From: an uncultured Oscillospiraceae bacterium
Lineage (GTDB): Bacteria; Bacillota_A; Clostridia; Oscillospirales; Acutalibacteraceae
Assembly: GCA_910589395.1 (NCBI GenBank)
Contig: CAJUTL010000017.1
Coordinates: forward strand, 1 to 64,000
Length of the DNA: 64,000 nucleotides
Direction: 5' to 3'
Below, piece by piece: positions 7,553-16,109 of this stretch. Each line of letters opens with the position of its first letter. The first letter of the stretch is position 1. The position numbers and the translations under genes were made by a program. Under the pieces are notes generated by a model that was not told the origin of the DNA, made no database searches, and saw only the letters and a program-made list of their open reading frames with translations.

Positions 7553-8797
7553 ATGAAGCGGGTTCAAATTGCCGTAGTGGGGGCGGGAGCCTCCGGCTTG
7601 ATGGCCGCCGGGAAAGCCGCCCGCTGTCTGCGGGAGCGGGGGAAAGCGGGCCAGGTGATTTTGCTGGAGGGGAACCCCCGCCCCGGCAAAAAGCTTTTGG
7701 CCACGGGGAACGGACGGTGCAATCTGACAAACCTTCACATTTCCCCGGAGCGGTATCACGGCGACGCGGAGGCGGCAAAGGCGGCGCTGGCCCGGTGGCC
7801 CTCCCGGCAGGTCATGGAGGAATTCGGAAGCCTGGGGCTGATCTGCGCCAGCGACAGCGAGGGCCGGGCATATCCCAACAGCCTCCAGGCCGCGGCGGTG
7901 CTGCAAGTCCTGTGGAGCGCCTGCGAGGAGGCGGGTGTGGAAACAGCCTGGGGCTTTGAAGTGCGCTCTATTGCTCTTAGGCAGAACGGATTTTTGCTGA
8001 CTTCAAAAAGCGGCGAGACCCTGTTTGCGGAAAAATGTATTCTGGCCTGCGGCGGTATGGCGTCCCCCAAGCATTCCTGTGAGGAAAAGGGGTATGGGCT
8101 GGTAAAAGCCCTGGGGCATACGGTAACGGAGCTTTCTCCGGCGCTGGTTCCGCTGAAAACCTCTTCCAGGCTGTGCCGTTCTCTGAAGGGAAACCGCTGT
8201 AAGGCAAAGGCGGCTCTGTACCGGGGAGAGGAAAAGCTGGGAGAAGAGCAGGGAGAAGTGCTGTTTGGAGACGGTCAGCTTTCCGGTATCTGTATTTTTG
8301 ATCTTTCCTCCCGGCTGGGAAAGAAATGGGAACATACAGAACTTCGGTTGGATCTGCTGAGCAGGTTTTCCGTGCAGGGGATCACGAATTACCTGAAGCA
8401 GCTGCGGAAAAACCGCCCGGCACTGCCTGCGGGCGAGCTGTTTTCCGGCGCGCTGAATTTGCGGATCGGCCAGGAGCTGGTAAAATGCCTGGGTTTCTCC
8501 CGGGAAATGCCGATCAGCAAGCTGTCTCCCCAGCAGCTGAAGCAGGCGGCGGAAGCGGCAAAGGCGCTGCGGTTCCCCATAACCGGCCTAGGTTCCTGGG
8601 AAAGCGCCCAGGTAACGGCAGGCGGGGTGCCCCTCAGGGAGCTGGAGCTTTCCCGTATGGAATCGAAAAAATGCCCCGGCCTGTATTTGACAGGGGAACT
8701 GCTGAATGTAAACGGCGACTGCGGCGGCTTTAACCTGCATTGGGCCTGGGCGACCGGCCTGACAGCGGGGCAAAGCGCGGCGGCCTCCATCAAATAA
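7553..8797 (+). CDS. HI0933/BaiN-family FAD-dependent oxidoreductase
   Basis: 414 residues. An N-terminal Rossmann FAD site (VVGAGASGLMAA, about 7-18), a second conserved block KKLLATGNGRCNLTN (about 44-58) and the C-terminal signature GLYLTGELLNVNGDCGGFNL followed by WAWATG identify the HI0933-like flavoproteins. Members include the bile-acid reductase BaiN, but most have no proven substrate, so I give no symbol. Start ATG 7553 sits one base after the upstream stop. The next gene encodes another flavoprotein, making a short redox operon. Confidence 0.88.
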   Translation: MKRVQIAVVGAGASGLMAAGKAARCLRERGKAGQVILLEGNPRPGKKLLATGNGRCNLTNLHISPERYHGDAEAAKAALARWPSRQVMEEFGSLGLICASDSEGRAYPNSLQAAAVLQVLWSACEEAGVETAWGFEVRSIALRQNGFLLTSKSGETLFAEKCILACGGMASPKHSCEEKGYGLVKALGHTVTELSPALVPLKTSSRLCRSLKGNRCKAKAALYRGEEKLGEEQGEVLFGDGQLSGICIFDLSSRLGKKWEHTELRLDLLSRFSVQGITNYLKQLRKNRPALPAGELFSGALNLRIGQELVKCLGFSREMPISKLSPQQLKQAAEAAKALRFPITGLGSWESAQVTAGGVPLRELELSRMESKKCPGLYLTGELLNVNGDCGGFNLHWAWATGLTAGQSAAASIK

Positions 8798-8832
8798 AAG
8801 TCCATTATTAACAACCGGAAGGGGTGAACAAA

Positions 8833-10428
8833 ATGCTGAAGCTTACCGGCCTTTCTCTGGATCTGGATTTTTCCGGGGACGATCTGAAGCGGGCGGCCGC
8901 TAAAAGGCTAGGGCTGCCGGAACAGGGGATCAGGGAAGTGCGGCTGGTGAAAAAGTCTCTGGACGCCCGGAAAAAAGAACAGCTTCACTTTGTTTGCGCC
9001 GTGGAGGTCTCCATTGAGGGAAAGGAAGCCCGCGTTCTTTCCAGGGTGAGGGATCAAAGCGTGCAGCGGGCCGTGCCCTATTGCTATCAGCTGCCGGAAA
9101 GCAAGCCGCTTTCACAGCCTCCGGTTGTGATCGGCTTCGGCCCGGCGGGGCTTTTCGCCGCATTGATTCTGGCTCAGTGCGGCCAGCGCCCCCTTGTGTT
9201 GGAGCGGGGCCTTCCCGTGAAGGAACGGGAAAATTCCGTGAAAAGCTTTTGGGAAAAGGGACAGCTGGATCCCGAATCCAACGTGCAGTTTGGTGAGGGA
9301 GGCGCGGGCGCTTTTTCCGATGGCAAGCTCACAACCGGTACCGGAGATCCCCGCATTCGCAAAGTGCTGGAGGAGCTTGTAAGGGCGGGCGCGCCGGAGG
9401 AAATTCTATTTGAAGCAAAACCCCACATCGGCACAGACCGTCTGCCCGGAGTAGTCAAGGCTATTCGGGAGCAGATCATTTCCCTGGGCGGCCAGGTGCG
9501 CTTTTCCACAAGAGTCACCGGTTTTCGGCTGCGAAACGACAGGCTGTGGGGACTGGAACTGCAAGGCCCTGGCGGTCCGGAGGTTTTGGAATGTGACCGG
9601 GCGATCCTGGCGGTGGGCCACAGTGCCAGAGATGTGTTTGAAGAATTGGAAGGCCTAAAGCTGCCGCTGGAAGCCAAGGCGTTTTCCGTGGGGGCCAGGA
9701 TCGAGCACCCGGCAGCTTTGATCGACAAAGCCCAGTACGGTCTCTTTGCCGGACACCCAAGACTCGGCGCGGCGGATTACAAGCTTTCCTGCCATTTGGA
9801 TAACGGCAGGGGCGTGTATACCTTCTGTATGTGCCCCGGCGGCACTGTGACCGGGGCGGCCTCCGAGCCCGGCGGTGTGGTGACAAACGGCATGAGCGCC
9901 TGGGCAAGAGACGGAGAAAACAGCAATTCCGCCCTTCTGGTAGGCGTTTTCCCGGCGGATTTCGGCGGGGCAGGGCCCCTGGCCGGAGTGGAATTTCAGC
10001 GCCGGATCGAGCGGGCGGCCTTTCAGCTGTCAGGGGAAAGCTATCATGCCCCCGCGCAGAGAGTGGCGGATTTTTTGCGGGGAGTTCCCACGAAAAGCTT
10101 CGGCAGGGTGCTTCCCTCCTATCAGCCCGGCGTAATCCCTGGCTCGTTGGACGATTGCCTGCCGGAGTTTGTAACGGCTTCCATGCGCCAGGCCCTACCC
10201 CTGCTGGGAAAGCGGCTTTCCGGCTTCGATAACGGCGACGCGGTGCTCACCGCCCCGGAAACCAGAAGCTCCTCGCCGGTTCGCATTCTGCGAAATGAAA
10301 AGCTGCAATCCCCCCTTGCCGCAGGCCTGTTCCCCTGCGGCGAAGGCGCTGGATATGCCGGAGGCATCGTCTCCGCCGCCGTAGACGGTATCCGCTGCGC
10401 GGAAGCGCTGCTGCGGGAAATGCGATAA
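8833..10428 (+). CDS. FAD-dependent dehydrogenase (COG2509 family)
   Basis: 531 residues. An N-terminal domain of about 90 residues precedes the FAD-binding motif VVIGFGPAGLFAALIL (about 98-113). VQFGEGGAGAFSDGKL, NGMSAWARDGENSNSALLVG and the C-terminal GEGAGYAGGIVSAAVDG are typical of this widespread, uncharacterised flavoprotein family. ATG 8833 is preferred over GTG 8824 because GGAAGGGG is eight bases upstream of the ATG and touches the GTG. It lies 35 bases after the previous flavoprotein gene, probably the same transcript. Confidence 0.87.
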   Translation: MLKLTGLSLDLDFSGDDLKRAAAKRLGLPEQGIREVRLVKKSLDARKKEQLHFVCAVEVSIEGKEARVLSRVRDQSVQRAVPYCYQLPESKPLSQPPVVIGFGPAGLFAALILAQCGQRPLVLERGLPVKERENSVKSFWEKGQLDPESNVQFGEGGAGAFSDGKLTTGTGDPRIRKVLEELVRAGAPEEILFEAKPHIGTDRLPGVVKAIREQIISLGGQVRFSTRVTGFRLRNDRLWGLELQGPGGPEVLECDRAILAVGHSARDVFEELEGLKLPLEAKAFSVGARIEHPAALIDKAQYGLFAGHPRLGAADYKLSCHLDNGRGVYTFCMCPGGTVTGAASEPGGVVTNGMSAWARDGENSNSALLVGVFPADFGGAGPLAGVEFQRRIERAAFQLSGESYHAPAQRVADFLRGVPTKSFGRVLPSYQPGVIPGSLDDCLPEFVTASMRQALPLLGKRLSGFDNGDAVLTAPETRSSSPVRILRNEKLQSPLAAGLFPCGEGAGYAGGIVSAAVDGIRCAEALLREMR

Positions 10429-10535
10429 AATAGAATGAGGAATGAGCAATTAGAAATGAGGAATTGAAGGTCAAGGGTAAGGTGTTGTAACCAACACAGG
10501 CGTTGTAACCAACGCCTGGTAAATTGAAATTTGGC

Positions 10536-10635
10536 GGCGAGGCGCCGCGGCCACTCGTGAAGCTGCTTGAATAGGAGGGATCATATGTCCAGGAGAAAAA
10601 AGGCGAGGCGCCGCGGCCACTCGTGAAGCTGCTTG
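10536..10635. repeat. 34-bp direct repeat around an orphan gene-start-like segment
   Basis: The 34 bases at 10536-10569 (starting GGCGAGGCGCCGCGG) recur exactly at 10602-10635. The 32 bases between them read like a gene start: AGGAGG, then ATG at 10585. The frame is open for only 13 codons (MSRRKKARRRGHS) and stops inside the second repeat. Confidence 0.7.
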
Positions 10636-10713
10636 GTGCAAACGGACAGTTTCCAGCCCGACCACAACCAAGCAGTTAAATTGGAATTTGTGAGACTGAC
10701 AAATAGCAGTAAC

Positions 10714-10884
10714 CCTTGCCTCCCCTGAATAGGGGAAGAAGGTTGCTTTGCAACCTTCTGGGACCACCGTCAGGTGGTGGAGAGGTTCCAGCTCGCTGGA
10801 AACCCGCACAAACCTGTGCTTTTCTGCCCTTCTTCGGAACCCCTCAGTCACGGCTTTGCCGTGACAGCTCCCCTTTCAGGGGTG
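10714..10884. repeat. CTCCCCTGAAAGGGGAG element, copy b
   Basis: The same architecture as 2614-2769, but the left terminal hairpin is altered (CTCCCCTGAATAGGGGA) and an extra GGTTGCTTTGCAACC hairpin is inserted. Confidence 0.75.
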
Positions 10885-10990
10885 AGCGCGTCCCGGTGGG
10901 ACGCTGATGCGAACCGACCGAGCCGACAGGCGAGAAAGCCAAGAGTAACTGCTAAACTATAATTTAGCGGTTATCCACCTGCCTTCCTCC

Positions 10991-11082
10991 TGTCATTCTG
11001 AACGAAGTGAAGAATCTCGCCCTTTGTCCTTTTCCCGGAACCAAGGTCGAGATTCGTCGTCATTTCGTTCCTCAGAATGACA
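10991..11082. repeat. TGTCATTCTG palindrome, copy e
   Basis: A 92-bp copy close to copies a and b. Confidence 0.85.
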
Positions 11083-11223
11083 GGGGGAACTGCTCGTTTA
11101 CCGAGCGTTGCAAGCATCGCCTTGCCCTTGCTTTTCATTGCTCATTTCTCATTGCTAATTGCTCGTTATATCTCTCTCCGGCACCTGAATGTAATCTAAC
11201 AACTCCATGTTTCTTCCGCCGTC

Positions 11224-11252
11224 TTGCGCTTTTTCGAGAAAAATGCTATACT
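11224..11252 (+). promoter_or_regulatory. recJ promoter, abutting a MITE
   Basis: -35 TTGCGC (11224-11229), 17-base spacer, extended -10 TGCTATACT (TATACT 11247-11252). The last two bases of the -10 box are the first two bases of the MITE boundary CTAG. Confidence 0.6.
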
Positions 11253-11399
11253 AGGGCGTGTTCACATAAGATAAGCGCACGGATTTTCGAGCAAAATTTT
11301 GCAGGATACAAGGCAAAAGAACCGCAGGATTTTTAACATAGAAGCCTGTAAAATTTGCCGAAAAGGCGTGTGTGTTAGCTTCATGGGAACACGCCCTAG
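11251..11399. mobile_element. MITE-like element, CTAGGGCGTGTTC family, 149 bp
   Basis: Perfect 13-base inverted ends CTAGGGCGTGTTC (11251-11263) and GAACACGCCCTAG (11387-11399), continued by imperfect subterminal arms (GGATTTTCGAGCAAAATTTT against the complement of AAATTTGCCGAAAAGGC). The outer CTAG on both sides may be a 4-bp target duplication of the kind made by IS5-type transposases; that is inference. No coding capacity. It lies in the recJ leader. Confidence 0.8.
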
Positions 11400-11434
11400 T
11401 GTTCCTTTATCAGGTATTGTTCGGAAAGGGGGAG

Positions 11435-13492
11435 ATGGTATTGGATCTGAAGCTGTGGAAGATAGCCTCGCTGGATAAGGACAGAGCCGCACAGCTTGCG
11501 GAGCGGTATTCCATTCCTTTTTTTCTTGCCATGCTGCTGGAGATCCGGGGCTGGAGCAGGGAGGAGCAGGTTACGGAGCTGCTGGGCGGTGAGACCTCAC
11601 TTTCCGATCCCTTTCTCATGAAGGATATGGAGAAGGCCGCGGGGCGCATTCGCCGCGCCATTGACGGCTTTGAAAAAATCGCGGTTTACGGCGATTACGA
11701 TGCCGACGGCGTCACGGCCACGGCCATGGTTTTTACTTATCTGGAAGCATTGGGCGCCGATGTGATGTATTATATTCCCCAGCGGGAAGGGGAAGGCTAT
11801 GGAATGAACCGCCATGCGGTGGAATATTTGCACAGTCAGGGAGTCAAGCTGATCGTTACGGTGGATAACGGTATTTCCTCCGTGGAAGAGGTGGCTTTAG
11901 CCAACAGCTTGGGCATGGACGTGGTGGTAACGGATCACCACCGGCCCCAGGAGCGTTTGCCTGAGGCGGTAGCCGTAGTGGACGCTTACCAGCAAGGGGA
12001 GGAAAGCCCCTACCGGGATTTTTCCGGCGCGGGAGTCGCCTTGAAGCTTCTGATCGCTCTGGAGGAAGGCGACAGTCAGGGAATTTTAGAGGAATACGCC
12101 GATCTGGCAGCCCTGGGAACCGTGGGTGACGTGGTGCCGATCACCGGAGAAAACCGGGTGATCGTTCAGGCCGGGCTCAGAAGCCTTTCTCAAAGCGACA
12201 GGCCGGGGATCGCCGCTTTGCTGGAAAGGTGTTCCGCCGGGAGGACCATCGCGGCCGGAAATCTTTCTTTTACGCTGATCCCCCGCATCAACGCCACCGG
12301 GCGAATGGGTACGCCGGAGCGGGCAGTGCGCCTGCTCTGCTGCGAATATGAGGAAGAGGCGGAGGCGCTGGCGGAGGAGATCTGCCAGGATAACGACCGC
12401 CGCCGTCAGGAGGAGGCTGTCATTACCCAGGAAGCCATGGGAGTGATCGAAAACGATCCTGCCCTGCGGTACAGCAGGGTCATCGTGGTCAGCGGCCAGG
12501 GCTGGCACCATGGAGTGATCGGTATTGTGGCGGCAAAGATCACAGAGCGCTTCGGAAAGCCCTGCTTTGTCATTTCCGAGGACGGAACCGCTGCCAAGGG
12601 CAGCGGGCGCAGTGTAGAGGGCTTTTCTCTGTTTGAAGCGGTGTCTGCCTGTGCGGAGGTCCTGGAACGGTTTGGGGGCCACCCCATGGCGGCCGGCATT
12701 ACTCTTTCCGCTGGAAATATTGAGGCTTTTCGAAATCAAATCAACGCTTATGCAAGGGCTGTCTGTCCGGAAATGCCGGCGCCGGTGCTGTCTCTCGACT
12801 GCCGTCTGAACCCTGCTTCGCTCAGCCCGGATCTGCCGAAGGCCCTGCGGCGGCTGGAGCCATTTGGAAGCGGGAACCCCCAGCCTCTGTTTGGGCTGTT
12901 TGGCATGGAGCTGCGGGAAATCGTGCCGGTAGGGGGCGGGGGCCACCTGCGCCTGGTCTGCCAGAAGCACGGCGCTTTTGTAAATTGTATGCGGTTTGGC
13001 GTAAAGCCGGAGGAATTCCCCTATTCTATCGGAGACCGGCTGGATCTGGCGGTTTCTTTAGAGCTGCGGGAATACCGGGGAGAGGAACGGCTTTCCGTAA
13101 CGGTGCGGGATATCCGCCTTTCCGGCCTGAACGGGGAAGAAAGCCTGCACTCTTACCGGCTTTATGAGAAATTCCGGCGGCGGGAAGCGATGCCGGCGGC
13201 GGAAAAAGCGGTTTTAGCTCCCAGCAGAGAAGAATTGGCCGCCCTTTACCGGCTTTTGGCTTCCTTCCGCGGGGCGGTCTTCGGGGTGCAGAGCGTGCTG
13301 GGCGTTCTCTCAAAAAAAGGTTTTACTTTGGGAAAGCTTCTTTTCAGCCTGGATATGCTGGAGGAACGAAACCTGATTCGCTGCGGCCCCAGGGAAGAAT
13401 GTATGACAGCTCAGCTTCAAAAAACAGAAGGAAAAGTGGATATGTTTGCGTCTCGTGTCTTTTTAGAGCTTCAGGTACTGCCAGAGAGATAA
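11435..13492 (+). CDS. recJ: Single-stranded-DNA-specific exonuclease RecJ
   Basis: About 685 residues. A 5'-3' single-strand exonuclease for recombination and mismatch or base-excision repair. The DHH-family motifs are all visible: YGDYDADGVTA (about 85-95), TVDNGISS and VVTDHHRP, with a DHHA1-type domain ending FGGHPMAAG and an OB-fold further on. The C-terminus extends beyond the core with a winged-helix-like segment. ATG 11435 or TTG 11441 is the start: AAGGGGG (11426-11432) is only two bases from the ATG but eight from the TTG. The longer frame from 11372 would begin inside the MITE and is rejected. The next gene (relA) starts 22 bases on, so the two are co-transcribed. Confidence 0.93.
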   Translation: MVLDLKLWKIASLDKDRAAQLAERYSIPFFLAMLLEIRGWSREEQVTELLGGETSLSDPFLMKDMEKAAGRIRRAIDGFEKIAVYGDYDADGVTATAMVFTYLEALGADVMYYIPQREGEGYGMNRHAVEYLHSQGVKLIVTVDNGISSVEEVALANSLGMDVVVTDHHRPQERLPEAVAVVDAYQQGEESPYRDFSGAGVALKLLIALEEGDSQGILEEYADLAALGTVGDVVPITGENRVIVQAGLRSLSQSDRPGIAALLERCSAGRTIAAGNLSFTLIPRINATGRMGTPERAVRLLCCEYEEEAEALAEEICQDNDRRRQEEAVITQEAMGVIENDPALRYSRVIVVSGQGWHHGVIGIVAAKITERFGKPCFVISEDGTAAKGSGRSVEGFSLFEAVSACAEVLERFGGHPMAAGITLSAGNIEAFRNQINAYARAVCPEMPAPVLSLDCRLNPASLSPDLPKALRRLEPFGSGNPQPLFGLFGMELREIVPVGGGGHLRLVCQKHGAFVNCMRFGVKPEEFPYSIGDRLDLAVSLELREYRGEERLSVTVRDIRLSGLNGEESLHSYRLYEKFRRREAMPAAEKAVLAPSREELAALYRLLASFRGAVFGVQSVLGVLSKKGFTLGKLLFSLDMLEERNLIRCGPREECMTAQLQKTEGKVDMFASRVFLELQVLPER

Positions 13493-13514
13493 GGGGCAAG
13501 AAGGAAGGAACTCT

Positions 13515-15716
13515 ATGGAATTGGCAATGCAGATCAGCTCCTATGAGGAGCTGGAAAAGATCATCGCGGAAAGCGAAAAGGAATATGATACCAAGCGGAT
13601 CGCCCAGGCGTATTGCTTGGCGGAGGAAAAACACCGTCCTCAAAAGCGCAGCTCCGGCGAGCCTTATATCATTCACCCGCTGTCTGTAGCGGCGATCCTG
13701 GTGGGCCTGGGCATGGATACCGATTCCGTGATGGCGGGCCTGCTCCACGATGTGGTAGAGGATACCGATTGCACTCTGGAGGAGCTTTCCCGGCAGTTCG
13801 GCACGGAGATCGCGCAGCTGGTGGATGGCGTGACAAAGCTCGGCAAGATTCCCTTTTCCTCCCGGGAAGAACAGCAGGCGGAAAACCTGCGGAAAATGCT
13901 GATGGCCATGGCGGAGGATATCCGGGTCATCATCATTAAATTCGCGGATCGCATGCACAACCTGACCACCCTGGAATATGTTTCCCCGCAAAAGCAGCGG
14001 GATAAGGCACTGGAATGCGTGGAGGTGTATGCTCCCATCGCCCACCGGCTGGGAATCCGCCGGGTCAAGGAATTTATGGAGGACGTGTCCCTGCAATATC
14101 TGGATCCCACGGCCTATCACGAGATCGAAAAGGATCTGGAGGCCCGCAGCGACAGCAGAAAGCAGTTTATTGAAACTACCAAGGCCCAAATTCGCGGCAG
14201 GGTAGAGCCCTCTATTCCCAATGTGTATATTGAAGGCAGGGTAAAAAGCGTATACGGCATCTACCGGAAGATGTTCATTCAGGGAAAAAGCTTTGAAGAG
14301 ATCTACGATGTGTTTGCCGTGCGTGTGATCGTGGATACCATTGAGGATTGCTACAATGTGCTGGGTATCGTGCACGATATGTTCCAGCCTCTGCCCAATC
14401 GCTTTAAGGATTATATTTCCACCCCCAAGCCCAATATGTACCGTTCCTTGCATACCACTGTTATCACCAAGGCGGGGGTGCCCTTTGAGGTGCAGATCCG
14501 TACCTGGGAAATGCATCATACGGCGGAATACGGCATTGCCGCTCACTGGAAATATAAGCTTGGCATGTCCGCCAAGGAATCGGAAAACAGCATTTTGGAC
14601 GACCGGCTGGCATGGGTGCGGCAGATGCTGGAAAACCAGGCGGAAAGCGAAGACGTGACCGACCTGGTGCACTCCATCAAAAGCGATCTGATGCCGGAGG
14701 AGGTCTTTGTGTTTACGCCCAAGGGCGATGTGGTGAACCTGCCCATGGGCTCCACGGTAGTGGATTTTGCCTATGCCATTCACAGCGCTGTGGGAAACCG
14801 CATGATCGGCGCCAAGGTGGATAAGCGCATCGTCCCGCTGGATTATAAGGTAAAGACCGGCGAAATCATTGAGGTGCTCACCACCAAGGAGGCAGGGAAG
14901 GGCCCCAACCGCGACTGGCTCACTATGGTACGCACCAGCGAGGCCAGAAATAAGATCCGCACCTGGTTCAAAAAGGAAAAACGGGACGACAATATTTTGG
15001 AGGGCAAGGCCGAGCTGGAGCGGGAGTTCCGGCGCAGCGGCATTTCCCTGGTTCCCGGCTTAATGGAGTTTATGCTGGAAAGCATTGGAAAGCGCTACAG
15101 CTGCGTGACCGCCGATGATTTTTACGCCGCTATCGGCTATGGCGGGATCCAGCTGTGGAAGGTGCTGCCCAGAATTCGGGAGGAATATCTGCGCCTGACA
15201 AAAACAGGAGAGGCGGAACCCCCTCAACGGCAGAATCCCCCTGCGGAGCCCAGGCACAAGGTGGCAAGCGGCGTTTTGATAGACGGTATGGATAACTGCC
15301 TGATCAAATTTTCCCGCTGCTGCAATCCTCTGCCCGGAGATGAGATCGTGGGCTTTATTACCAGGGGCTTCGGCGTTTCCGTTCACAAGCGCACCTGCTC
15401 CAATGTGCCGCAGGATCTGACCCTTTGTCCGGAGCCGGAGCGGTGGGTCAACGCCCATTGGGAAGGAGATGTGAAGGACGATTTCAAGTCCACCCTGCAC
15501 ATTGTGGCGGTGGACCGCGGCGGCCTTCTGGCAGACGTGACCCTTCAGCTTTCCAACATGCACATTTTTATCCACTCCCTGAATTCCAGGCAGGAAAGAA
15601 ACAGCGAAAACGCTTTCATTTCCGCCACTATCTCCATAAACGGCCTGCCCCAGTTGCAAAGCATTATCGAAAGGCTTTCCAAAATCCCGGGGGTCATTTC
15701 CATTGACAGATCTTAA
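13515..15716 (+). CDS. relA: Bifunctional (p)ppGpp synthetase/hydrolase
   Basis: 733 residues, full-length Rel. HD hydrolase domain (HPLSVAAILVGLGM, then LLHDVVEDTD, about 54-84), synthetase domain (VKSVYGIYRKM and SLHTTVITKAG, about 243-330), TGS domain (VFVFTPKGDVVNLP, about 396-455), zinc-finger/helical part (KFSRCCNPLPGDEIVGF) and a C-terminal ACT domain. Both catalytic halves look intact, so it should make and degrade the stringent-response alarmone. ATG 13515 has AAGGAAGG upstream. The recJ-relA order is common in Firmicutes. Confidence 0.95.
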   Translation: MELAMQISSYEELEKIIAESEKEYDTKRIAQAYCLAEEKHRPQKRSSGEPYIIHPLSVAAILVGLGMDTDSVMAGLLHDVVEDTDCTLEELSRQFGTEIAQLVDGVTKLGKIPFSSREEQQAENLRKMLMAMAEDIRVIIIKFADRMHNLTTLEYVSPQKQRDKALECVEVYAPIAHRLGIRRVKEFMEDVSLQYLDPTAYHEIEKDLEARSDSRKQFIETTKAQIRGRVEPSIPNVYIEGRVKSVYGIYRKMFIQGKSFEEIYDVFAVRVIVDTIEDCYNVLGIVHDMFQPLPNRFKDYISTPKPNMYRSLHTTVITKAGVPFEVQIRTWEMHHTAEYGIAAHWKYKLGMSAKESENSILDDRLAWVRQMLENQAESEDVTDLVHSIKSDLMPEEVFVFTPKGDVVNLPMGSTVVDFAYAIHSAVGNRMIGAKVDKRIVPLDYKVKTGEIIEVLTTKEAGKGPNRDWLTMVRTSEARNKIRTWFKKEKRDDNILEGKAELEREFRRSGISLVPGLMEFMLESIGKRYSCVTADDFYAAIGYGGIQLWKVLPRIREEYLRLTKTGEAEPPQRQNPPAEPRHKVASGVLIDGMDNCLIKFSRCCNPLPGDEIVGFITRGFGVSVHKRTCSNVPQDLTLCPEPERWVNAHWEGDVKDDFKSTLHIVAVDRGGLLADVTLQLSNMHIFIHSLNSRQERNSENAFISATISINGLPQLQSIIERLSKIPGVISIDRS

Positions 15717-16085
15717 GGAATGGGCAATGAGAAATGCGGAATGGGCAATTATTAACGAAGGAGCATAGTTCGATAAATTAGAATTTAGCGGGTAACTGCT
15801 TGTTTTCCTCCTGTCATCCTGAGCAAAAAGCAAAGCAGGCTTTGCTTTCTCAGCGAAGGATCTCTTCCTTCGCCCTTTTCCCGGGAATTGAGGGCGAGAT
15901 TCTTCGCCTGCGGCTCAGAATGACAGTGGGGGGAACTGTGTACTAAACTATAGCTTACCAAAATTGCTTTTCGGTTGGGTCAAAAACTGCCCATTTGCAC
16001 GAAGCAGGGACACGAGTGCCTGCGGTGCAACCGCCTAATTGCTCATTTGTTTTTGCCCGCTATCTAAAATATCTAACAACTAAAA
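15717..16085. repeat. Repeat island I4 (no gene)
   Basis: Starts with a heptad tract (GGGCAAT-GAGAAAT-GCGGAAT-GGGCAAT, about 15722-15752). Then come a GATAAATTAGAATTTAGCGG mini-palindrome, a TGTCATCCTG palindrome (15812-15925), a CTAAACTATAGCTTACC variant, an inverted CACGAGTGCCTGCGG module (about 15960-16035) and a closing CTAATTGCTCATTTG heptad remnant. Confidence 0.75.
15812..15925. repeat. TGTCATTCTG palindrome, copy f (expanded)
   Basis: TGTCATCCTGAGC start and TGACA end. The left arm carries an inserted hairpin AAAGCAAAGCAGGCTTTGCT. Confidence 0.75.
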
Positions 16086-16109
16086 TTCTAAAAGAAAGGC
16101 GGTGAACTC

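Larger units (their letters stand above)
10429..11171. repeat. Repeat island I3 (no gene)
   Basis: Begins with a heptad tract (GAGGAAT-GAGCAAT-TAGAAAT-GAGGAAT, about 10436-10466) and ends with its inverted counterpart (about 11137-11166). Inside are a GTTGTAACCAACGCC module, two CACTCGTGAAGC modules, a CTCCCCTGAAAGGGG element (10714-10884), mini-palindromes at about 10516, 10674 and 10950, and a TGTCATTCTG palindrome (10991-11082). Confidence 0.8.

Noticed and set aside
13344..14783. 479-codon antisense frame opposite relA
   Set aside because: Shadow of the relA reading frame, with His/Gln/Arg-rich nonsense composition.
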